A stretch of DNA of 64,000 nucleotides, from positions 19,594,879-19,658,878 of the forward strand of contig OZ020622.1 of NCBI GenBank assembly GCA_963971575.1, written 5' to 3'. The stretch comes from Liopterus haemorrhoidalis (taxonomy: Eukaryota; Arthropoda; Insecta; Coleoptera; Dytiscidae). Below are positions 56,294 through 64,000 of this stretch, piece after piece. The number at the start of each line of letters is the position of its first letter. The first letter of the stretch is position 1. Made by a program: the position numbers and the translations under genes. Below the pieces are notes generated by a model. The model did not search any database and was not told the DNA's origin. It saw only the letters and a list, made by a program, of their open reading frames with translations.

Positions 56294-56960
56294 GGCTGCG
56301 TATAACTCCCGGAGGTTACTAGTTTCTTACACAAAACTAACAATCTGAAATAAAATTAGTATCAACCTATACATCAAATTTTACACCGAATATATATCTA
56401 TCTAATATGATAGTTTTAACTGTAGTAAACATTTATAGTAAAAATATTATCGCTCAATAACTTAAAAACAGACATCTATTTTTATTTTCGACTTGATTAC
56501 TTATAGTTTAGAACTTTCGTCGAAAAATATTATACTTAAAGATAATAGAATGCCACTTGGTACACGTATTTCTCACGAAAAATAAATCATTTTTACCCGT
56601 AACACCAATTTTGAAAACCGCGGCAGATTCAAGAGGGCGGCAAAAATAGATTACCAAGTACAATAACTATAAGTAATTTTCACAATACAACAAAATAGCT
56701 ACAATCATATTTGTAGAATGAAGCTTTAGGTACAATTTGCCGCATCGTACGTAAATATGCGTCGATTGGTTTACAAGATGGCGTCTATAATGCAATTTGC
56801 TTATTTACAACTACCTAACAGTTTTTTCTACAATTAAAAATATCCTATTAGATAGATAAAAATTCGCTGCAAATTTTGATATGTAGATTGTTATTAATTT
56901 TATTTCCGATTATTACCTTTGTATAAGAAACTATTGAGGACTATAGGGTTATGCGCCGCC
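56294..56960. mobile_element. TTAA-type (piggyBac-like) non-autonomous element, 667 bp
   Basis: Ends ggctgcgtataactcccgga and ...ctatagggttatgcgccgcc are imperfect inverses; inside them gtttcttacac and gtataagaaac also pair. Flanked by TTAA at 56290-56293 and 56961-56964. No transposase. Confidence 0.7.
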
Positions 56961-56964
56961 TTAA

Positions 56965-57118
56965 GCCTGGTTTATACTAGATATGCTAAGGATACAAGCC
57001 ACCCCAAATAAAAATTCTACTACTCTCATTGTTCTTATTATTACAACCAGATGTTTTAAAGGGTCAAACCCATTGTTCCATACGTATGCTTATGTTATGA
57101 AGTTATTATAAACCAGGC
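56965..57118. mobile_element. TTAA-type MITE, 154 bp, sharing TTAA with its neighbour
   Basis: Ends gcctggtttata / tataaaccaggc are exact inverses, flanked by TTAA at 56961-56964 and 57119-57122. The left TTAA is also the right flank of the element at 56294-56960. Confidence 0.8.
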
Positions 57119-57122
57119 TTAA

Positions 57123-58043
57123 TAATTGTTGAGGACGTAATGAGAGGGCGTTCTGGATTCATAATGCTTTGGTTGTTACGCATATGTTTAAATATTTCGT
57201 ATCCTAGGCATTATGACCAAATAACAGCGAAGAGAAAAATAAATATACATACTTCCTTATATGAAGATATATCTGTGTTAACCGTGTTATCGTCTTCAAC
57301 TTTATTTAACAAGATATTTCTGTTTTACAAGTAACTTAAATGAATCTGTTACAATTTGTAAAATCAAATTTAGAAAGGCGTTGACAATATCGCGTTTTTT
57401 TCTAAAGGTGAAAATTGGCATCATTAGGTCGCATTTCTTATCTTTTACACAGTAATTAGATTACATTTCTGCTGCTTATATTTTTTACACCGTCTCACAA
57501 GGATGTACAAGATATGAGGAACGTGTCAGAATTTTTTGTTTTATTATTATTTTTATTAAAAGTTTGCACTAATTTTTGTCATTTCTAAAATTAAGTAAGC
57601 AAATAAAAATAAATTATCAATCCTTCCATACAGGAACCCTCCTGTTTCGAAAAGGATACGTTTTTTACCCCAGAAATATTTACAAATTAATGTCATATTT
57701 TTAATATTTGAAGAGGTAACATTCAAAACGTGATTTGTCACAGTAAAACCGTTTTGAGATAATTTCAAAAAACATTACAATCCTGTTTGCAATAAGTTGG
57801 GAATCTTATTTTTCGACCTACATATTTTTAAGGTCCTAAACATTGAATTCAAACATGCCATTAAAATTTTAATGCTTAAAATTATGAAATATCGATTATT
57901 AAAATGTGGACAAATAACGTTTTGCATAAACTAAGTGCACAAGTAATGGTTTAAATGGACAAAACAAGCATCAAATTTGATCTTAATGAACGTTTATTAA
58001 CAAAAATAGGTTTAATTTATTTTATATATATTTTTTTTTTATT
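57123..58043. other. No gene recognised
   Basis: About 920 bp of AT-rich sequence; open frames at 57140-57334 and 57556-57768 carry no recognisable motif. Confidence 0.5.
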
Positions 58044-58556
58044 TTCCCGACCTTAATAGATAAGGGGCAAGTATTGTAACCGAGAAAATGTCGAGAATTT
58101 GACTAATGACCACGTTTCATGGTCCAGGGAATCCAAAATACTTATTTTCGAAGTGCCGTTCATATGTGTGTGTCTGCGTGTGCGTGTGTCTGTATGTGCG
58201 TTTGTCTGTGTGTGTGCGTCTGTGTGTGCATATACATGATAACTCAAGAACGATTCAACTTAAAGAGTTCGTTCTGGTACTAAAAATTCTCGTATTATTA
58301 ATTGGGAAGAAGCCTATTGTTTTTAAGAAGATACGGAAACGGAAGTTATTAAACTTTAAAATTTTAAATAATTCATAACTAGTAAACCAAGCAATGAACA
58401 AAAATTTGTACAAAACATAATTTGATGTATCTTTGAAGGTTTACCTATATCTTTATTTTTAAATTTTGTTTTCAATTTTTTTTCAATTTTCTTAAATTTT
58501 TAAAAAAAATTTTATGGGAGGGCAAGTCTAGCGGAGATCTCCCTTCGCCTCTAGTT
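58044..58556 (+). mobile_element. Repeat with cccgacc end and embedded GT tract
   Basis: Plus-strand copy of the element at 2118-2816: ccgaccttaatagataaggg, ccacgtttcatggtccaggg, a GT/CTGT-rich tract at 58163-58230, catgataactcaagaacg, and end gggagggcaagtctagcgga. Non-coding. Confidence 0.65.
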
Positions 58557-58784
58557 TTAAATATTATTATTTATTTATCATTTTCTAAATATGCAAATCA
58601 CAACTTTAGTTTTCCAAATTATCGCATAAAACCTCTTACTGTGGAACTTCTATAGATGGAAGATCGTAGATTAATTCTTTGTACCATTTTATAAGTTCAT
58701 CAAAAAATTAAAAAACTATAATACTCATTTTTTTGTTTTTGTTTGTGAATTTTTTGTGGTAGAAAACACGTTCTAGATTATATG
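58557..58784. other. No feature recognised
   Basis: AT-rich spacer. Confidence 0.4.
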
Positions 58785-59098
58785 AGTTCCGTGACTCCGT
58801 GGTAAGACGGTTGCCTACGAAGCAGAGGAACCCGGGTTCATATTCCTTCACCTCCTTCGTATTTTCATCTTCCTATATTGTGCAGTCAGCTCTGGGGTCG
58901 ACTCAGACTCAAGTATTTAATACTTAAAACGAGTACCTGATTATACAGGGATAATAATACCAGTCGAAACGTCAGATTGACCACGTGGTTTTCATATTTA
59001 TGACCGGCGGTCTTGAAACGGAGAGCTTACCTTTTCTGCCCCTATGCGCCTATTTAGACGTTTGAGAACCTATTATTATTATTATTATATTATTATTA
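58785..59098 (+). repeat. tRNA-derived SINE
   Basis: tRNA-like head with A-box gtggtaagacggttgcc at 58800 and B-box cccgggttcatattcc at 58831. An unrelated body of about 190 bp follows, and a (att)n tail at 59072-59098 ends it. Length and order (pol III head, body, simple-repeat tail) fit a SINE whose tail could be recognised by a LINE with a similar tail, such as the TTA-tailed LINE at 12230. Confidence 0.7.
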
Positions 59099-59283
59099 TG
59101 TTACAAATCACGTTTCAAAAGTTACCTCTTTATTTTTTGAATGAGGACTAATATTTTACATACCTAGTCTTACCATAAGTACTGTCATACAGTTTTCAAT
59201 GAAATACCACAAGATATTTTAATTTTCTTTTCGTCAGTGGCGTACGGTGAATTTTTGAATGGGTATGCGCTCTATTTTATGTA

Positions 59284-60026
59284 CGAGAGATGTTTCCTAA
59301 ATTCTGGGAATTGTGCTATAATTAAATTACGCAGAACTTACAGGCAATGTTATTGGTGTCTTGACATGTTTATGCTATCACTATCTAGTGCAATATTGTT
59401 CAGTCTGATTTAGGTGTTCGACTGATATAGACGCGTTTTCATAGCACTGTTTTTGTAACCATGGAAGACGCAGCAAAATCTCAAAGAGCAATAATTTTCT
59501 TTATGTGGAAAGAAGGTGTGAAAACATCAGAAATTATTCAGCGTCTGCAAGGAGTATTTGGTGAGTCTGCAGAATCTAATAGTATTGTTTATCGGTGGAT
59601 CGATCGTTTTAAAACCGGTAGAACATCACTAGAAGACGATCCACGCAGTGGGCGCCCAAGCACGTCGGTAAATGAAAGAAACATTACTACCGTCGAAGAC
59701 CTACTGAAAGAGGACAGGCGAATGACTATTCGTCAAATTAGTGTGCGCCTAGGGATAGGTACACGACAAGTTCATGACATCTTGCATGATTGTTTGGGCG
59801 TTAGCAAGGTTTCGCCGCGCTGGGTTTTAAGGCTGTTGGGACCAGAACAGAAACTCAATAGGTCTGATACTTGTCATCAACTTCAAGAGCTGTTAGCCCG
59901 TTACGGTGATGAATTTTGGCAACGAATAATAACCACTGACGAAACGTGGACATTGTAATATTGACGAAAATTAACAAAATAATAAAAATTATAGCTAAAT
60001 TCCCAGAACTTTGGAAACATCCCTCG
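59284..60026 (+). mobile_element. Deleted mariner element
   Basis: Ends cgagagatgtttcctaaatt / ctttggaaacatccctcg are inverses, flanked by TA (59282-59283, 60027-60028). 743 bp. The second half of the transposase is missing. Confidence 0.85.
59461..59958 (+). pseudogene. Mariner transposase, C-terminally truncated
   Basis: 165 codons from ATG at 59461. Residues 1-110 form the bipartite DNA-binding region (RAIIFFMWKEGVKTSEIIQR, SIVYRWIDRFKTGRTSLED, then DDPRSGRPSTS and MTIRQISVRLGIGTRQVHD). It continues to the first catalytic Asp in RIITTDETWTL, then stops; the second and third Asp are deleted. An intact relative would be about 340 residues. The frame is uninterrupted, so the truncated protein could bind DNA but not cut. 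Expression is unknown. Confidence 0.8.
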
Positions 60027-60028
60027 TA

Positions 60029-60661
60029 TTATACCTACATTTTACTAAATTGAAAAATGTTTTAATATTTTTTATTCATTTTTAAACAATTTTTTTACCT
60101 TCCAATAACTTTAACCATTTTTGTAAATTATTTTCACCATTTTTAATACTTCTTATAATAATATTAATGACTTTTTGAATTAAATTAATTCCATGTTAGA
60201 CATCATTAATTCTCCCATGAAAGTGAAAAAGATGGCAAGCTCTCTTTTCCTGATAGCCTAATAATAAGAAATAATAACAATATAGTATTTAATGTTAATC
60301 GTAAACAAATAAGCGGATCATTGTTTTCAACACAAAACTGTGGACTTTCATTCTATGATTTTTAATTTTCCACTTAATGAAGAAAGGTTTAATCAAGGTG
60401 ATAAGTATTTCGAAGAAGTGGCTGAATGCATTGTTTTTTTATATGCTTCATACTTTACTGAAAAAATAAAAAACTTTTTATATAAAAATTTATTTAAACT
60501 TCTAGTTTTCTTTTCCGTTTGAAAAATTCGTCTATTACCTTAGAATTAAAATTATCTGCCTTTTGTAATGCACGCCCATAGAACTGATGCTCTGCTGTAT
60601 CCGTACCACTGTTGGGTAGCGGCCCAGCGACCGCTTACCTTGCAAGCATATCCAGCTCTAT
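60029..60661. other. No gene recognised
   Basis: AT-rich spacer. The open frame at 60340-60522 has no motif. Confidence 0.45.
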
Positions 60662-60797
60662 GGGCCGGTTTCTGAAAGCTTAGTTAACTATAACCAAATA
60701 GTTAGAAAATGGTTGCTATGGTCACTTATGGGATTGTTATATTGTAACCGAGTTTAACCAAAAGATTTAACTTGGCTAAGCTTTCAGAAACCGGCCC
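60662..60797. mobile_element. Tourist-like (PIF/Harbinger) MITE, copy 2
   Basis: Ends gggccggtttctgaaagctt / aagctttcagaaaccggccc are perfect inverses; TAT duplications at 60659-60661 and 60798-60800. Same family as 55969-56104, inverted. Confidence 0.9.
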
Positions 60798-60814
60798 TAT
60801 GTCGCTGAAAGTTC

Positions 60815-61010
60815 ATACTTACGATACCCAACTTGACATTTGTTCCCATTTAAAATATTAAAGTTGCCCTTGATACCCTGTACTTCCGGAGAATTTCAAT
60901 ACTATTATTTGATTCTTTGGGTAAACTTTGGTTATTAATTTTTTTCCCAACTTACGTCACGTTTTCGCGAAAAATCGTGTTTCCTATAGTTTGATACACC
61001 CTGTATTATA
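60815..61010 (+). repeat. Dispersed repeat ending in caccctgtat, copy 2
   Basis: Matches 8985-9183 block by block (ataccctgtacttc, tttcaatact, gggtaaac, ttcccaactta, tcgtgtttcc, gatacaccctgtat). Confidence 0.55.
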
Positions 61011-61069
61011 CTTATTCTGTTATTTTCTATGTATTGACTATATCCCATTGACATAACTTGTACCTTTTT

Positions 61070-61720
61070 ACCGACCGTCAACTATATATAAGGGCGGTAT
61101 TGTGATCATACCGATTTTGACATTTTGAGATTTCGATAGGTCTCCACGAATTGATGTCCCTACATAACGTTTTGACTATTTTTAGCATGATGTCTGTCGG
61201 TCTGTCTGTCTGTCTGTCTGTTTGTTTGTCTGTCTGTTTGTCTATCTGTCTGTTTGTGTACACGTGCAGAGCAAATTCAGCTAAAAGGATTTTTATAAAA
61301 CTTCATATTAAAGCTTTTGGCATCAATGGCACGAGTTGATCAACTTTTGGTAAAAATCGGTTGACTAGAAATGGGAGTTTACTCGTGTCAATTTTAAGAT
61401 TTTTGCAAATATTAACCAACAGAGAAATATTTCAAAAAAAAAAAATGTAACAAAAATAGCTATAAAAAAATAACTAACAACTTTTATTTGGGATATTTTT
61501 TGATAAAACGAAATATATTTGAAAAATTTTTCAAAAATTTTTGGATTTTTTTTTTAAGTATCCATTTTTTCATACTTATATGTAACGTTTCCATAGTCAT
61601 GATAAATAATAGAAAATATTTGGCCAAGTTATTTATACTCTGCTGTTAGAATATATTTTATACAAGTACTTTGTGTTAACGGTAGGTCCTGTAGTGGCCA
61701 CAGCTGATTTTTTGAAGTTA
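61070..61720 (+). mobile_element. accgaccgcc family repeat, copy 3
   Basis: Starts taccgaccgtcaactatata, then agggcggtattgtgatcata; CTGT/TTGT tract 61193-61255; cacgtgcagagcaaattcag; atcaatggcacgagttgatc. The right end gtagtggccacagctgattt matches copy 2 (gtggtggccacagctgattt). Confidence 0.7.
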
Positions 61721-62129
61721 AATAAAGATAGCTAATATTATAATTATATAAAACATTGTTATAAAAATTTAATTTTACTTGTACATAGACATGGGCGGCT
61801 ATGCGTTTTTTGGGTTTGTCTACTAAACATGTAAACATCGCGTAGACAATGTAATCTATGTAGTCTATGTCGATTATGTAGACAACAAGAGTGGGGTGAA
61901 GAGTGGAAGTATACATCGCGAAATCGGATAATCTAACCTGTTGAATTCAAACTTATTCATTGAATAAATTTATTCTTCGTCTTTGCAATCGGGCATTAAA
62001 GAGGTAAAGCCCTAATAAGTATATTGTATCTCTAATAAACCGTTTTGTCCAATAACTATATTTATTTATTTATAATATAATTGACAGAGGAGTCGTGTAC
62101 TCTCGGTGAAATCTAGTTAATATAATATT
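61721..62129. other. No gene recognised
   Basis: Contains a cluster of gtctatgt/gtagac motifs at 61830-61885 that may fold back. No coding feature. Confidence 0.45.
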
Positions 62130-62320
62130 TATAAAATACCAAGCATCGTGCCAAGATTGCTTAACAATATATATAGGCCAAACTGATCGAAAATTTGCTC
62201 CAGGATTTGGAGAACATTTGAAAGCCATCAAAAATAAAAAGGAAGAACAGTCCAACATGGCAGAACATATGATCAACAATAATCATAACTTTTCTGTAAA
62301 TAATTTTAAAATTTTACACA

Positions 62321-63535
62321 TCTATATATATAAAATCGTAACTAAGCTACCTACTCATAATCAACGCCCAGCCCAAACCACTGAACCTACAATCATGAAA
62401 TTTGGCGAGTATATTCCCTCCATGACGTAAGCACCCACTAAGGACGGATTTTTAGATACTCATCCTCTAAGTGGGTGAAAAGAGGGTTAAAAGGGGTAAA
62501 ATGTGGCTTCACGGTTTTCTTAATATCTCTTAGGTCCAATATGATATCGACTTGGTTTTTGCTCACAATGATTACTCATGTAAATATTAAAAAACTTATT
62601 TCAGGATTTTGTTCTAATCGACCCCTAAAGGGGTGAATCTACAATCAGGGTGAATTATAGAACCCTTCGCATCTTCTGTATTTATTGTGTTATAAAATTC
62701 CTTTTTGGCATATAGGTGCCTTTTTAAAATATTTAGAAAGTGTTTTTACCGTTTTTTTAATTTTCACCCCTAAAGGGGTAAATTGGTATTTTTTTTTTCG
62801 ATAGAATTTCGTCTAGACAAAGAAACATAAAATTCGGGGAGTATATCCCTTTTATGACTTAAGAACCCCCTAAGAAATGATTTTTCGAAATTCGACCTCT
62901 CAGGGGTCACAAGAGGTGAAATGTGTTCACACGGATTCTTTTAGGTCAATAATATATCGCCTTGGTTTTTGCTTATAAAGATTATCCTTATAAATGTTAA
63001 AAAACCTATTTCAAGATTTTGTCCTAATCATCCCCTAAAAGGGTGAATCTACAATCAGAAACAATTATAGAAACCGCCGTATTTTCTGTGTTGGTTGAAT
63101 TATACAATTCCTATTTGGCATATAGATGTCTTTTTAAAATATCTCGAAATGGTTTTGACAGTTTTTCAATATTTCACCCCTAAAGGGGTAAAAGGATATT
63201 TTTTATTTAATAGAACATCTCTTGGACATAGATACATGATATTCGCAAAGTATATTCCCTCCATGAGGTAAGCATACAATATCTCTTAAATGAGTTATCT
63301 ACTTGGTTTTTGTTTACAAAGGTTACCCATATCTATCTGTAATCTATATATATAAAATCGTAACTAAGCTACCTACTCATAATCAACGCCCAGCCCAAAC
63401 CACTGAACCTACAATCTAGGTTTTTGCTTATAAAAGTTAATATGATATATAAAGAACCATGACTTAACCACATAAGGATTGTACGATGATGGCAAACCAT
63501 CAATATACCGTAGCGAAGCACGGGTACTCAGCTAG
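62321..63535 (+). mobile_element. Helitron, non-autonomous, with two 5' ends
   Basis: Inserted between A (62320) and T (63536) without duplication. 5' end tctatatatataaaatcgta; 3' end cacgggtactcagctag preceded by a hairpin (accgtagcgaagcacgggt). A second full 5' terminus, identical for about 75 bp, begins at 63343, also after an A, and shares the same 3' end. The interior (62440-63340) carries three degenerate units with cacccctaaaggggta and ttggtttttgcttat motifs. No Rep/helicase gene. Confidence 0.85.
63343..63535 (+). mobile_element. Internal mini-Helitron (193 bp) or duplicated 5' end
   Basis: Begins tctatatatataaaatcgta after an A and ends at the CTAG of the outer element. The first about 75 bp match 62321-62395. 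Confidence 0.75.
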
Positions 63536-63901
63536 TTCATAATAAAAGTCTTAAACTGAATCTTTTAGAGTACCGGGAAATTTACAAAAATATTAACTCT
63601 GGAATTCCCTTAACGATTGACCAGACCGATGTTTATAACTGACCCCTAATAAATCGGTATTTTTTTCCCTTATATGCTAATTAATTATATTTATACTTGT
63701 ATTCCCTACCATTAATATTTGTTCCCACTGATGTATTTGTTAAAAATAAGTTTAGTTTGTAATTCGAACTGCTGTCGATGGCGCTCTGCCGAAATACGTA
63801 TAGAGTACACTAAACTTATATTTGTGAAACTAACCGAGTGCTTTATTTATTTATTAATTTTATATTTATTTATTTATCAGTAAATAAAGAAACGTGTACT
63901 A

Positions 63902-64000
63902 TAGTCGGTTTCTTTGGTTTAAGCGGAACTTGATTTTCATATTTAGTAATTTTCAACAATTGATTGGGGCTTTTGATTATTTTGCTTAGCAAAAGCTAAC
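63902..64000 (+). mobile_element. Start of a ggcggaacta-family MITE, runs off window
   Basis: ctatagtcggtttctttggt then ttaagcggaacttgatttt matches the left end at 48186. The right end is beyond the window. Confidence 0.5.

Larger units (their letters stand above)
62130..63850 (+). pseudogene. Penelope-like element, GIY-YIG endonuclease end, split by Helitron
   Basis: Before the Helitron the frame reads YQASCQDCLTIYIGQTDRKF (the YIG motif with a spaced Cys pair, as in Penelope-like GIY-YIG domains) and NMAEHMINNNHNFSVNNFKI. After the Helitron (62321-63535) the same frame continues HNKSLKLNLLEYREIYKNIN and SGIPLTIDQTDVYN then stops near 63643. The joined frame is open, so the Helitron insertion did not follow long decay. 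The 3' UTR runs to aactaaccgagtgctttatt at about 63840, shared with the copy at 21611. The reverse transcriptase half is missing (5' truncation). Confidence 0.75.

Noticed and set aside
60340..60522. Short plus-strand frame as a gene
   Set aside because: AT-rich, no motif, no neighbouring signals.

Overview
The window is strongly AT-rich animal DNA, almost certainly from an insect. The evidence is an errantivirus (insect endogenous retrovirus), several insect-type mariner families including a DD41D rosa-like one, a Penelope-like element, a Helitron, Jockey-like LINE tails and many hAT, PIF and TTAA-type short inverted-repeat elements. Nothing bacterial is present. I cannot name the order or species from sequence alone. 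Only one short stretch (51686-51798) looks like an exon of an ordinary cellular gene: a signal-peptide exon with good splice sites. Nearly everything else is mobile DNA, much of it nested, so the window reads as a large intron or intergenic repeat bed.

Layout. 1-3.7 kb: unassigned DNA, a small inverted-repeat element and a hAT-like element (1729-3445) holding two nested repeats. 3.7-5.2 kb: first full copy of a composite repeat, here called the CTGT family. 5.6-6.8 kb: PIF-like element with a deleted mariner inside. 7.0-8.8 kb: degraded mariner and LINE. 9.2-9.9 kb: deleted mariner whose transposase frame stays open. 11.0-14.5 kb: CTGT-family fragment, then a plus-strand LINE split by a minus-strand LINE and a hAT MITE. 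15.3-16.4 kb: truncated Harbinger (HARBI1-like) element with two introns. 16.6-17.3 kb: tandem repeat of about 120 bp. 18.3-19.7 kb: LINE 3' end split by a hAT element. 21.6-22.0 kb: Penelope-like fragment. 23.9-33.6 kb: a minus-strand CTGT-family copy that received an intact-looking errantivirus (24370-31950, identical LTRs) and two hAT MITEs. 34.5-38.2 kb: two more CTGT-family copies, a foldback element and a LINE 3' end. 39.3-44.8 kb: two large hAT elements about 100 bp apart, each a nest of insertions. 45.6-46.3 kb: a Stowaway-ended element with a plant-type mariner transposase remnant. 47-51.5 kb: two more CTGT-family copies and a hAT element. 51.7 kb: the cellular exon. 52.3-53.9 kb: DD41D mariner with an internal duplication. 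55-57.1 kb: Helitron end, Tourist-like MITE, tyrosine-recombinase-like fragment and two TTAA elements sharing one TTAA. 58-61.7 kb: inverted-repeat elements, a tRNA-derived SINE, a deleted mariner and a second Tourist-like MITE. 62.1-63.9 kb: Penelope-like 3' end split by a Helitron with two 5' ends.

The only element that looks recently active is the errantivirus. It has identical LTRs, open gag, pol and env, a consistent -1 slippery heptamer at the gag/pol overlap, and a splice donor and acceptor that join an upstream hydrophobic leader to env in frame. The most unusual uncharacterised item is the CTGT family: at least seven copies of roughly 1.0-1.4 kb with inverted ends, a terminal hairpin, a hypervariable CTGT tract at a fixed place and a pol-III-promoter-like (tRNA-like) cassette at another fixed place that differs between copies. 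All family assignments come from reading motifs, without database searches.
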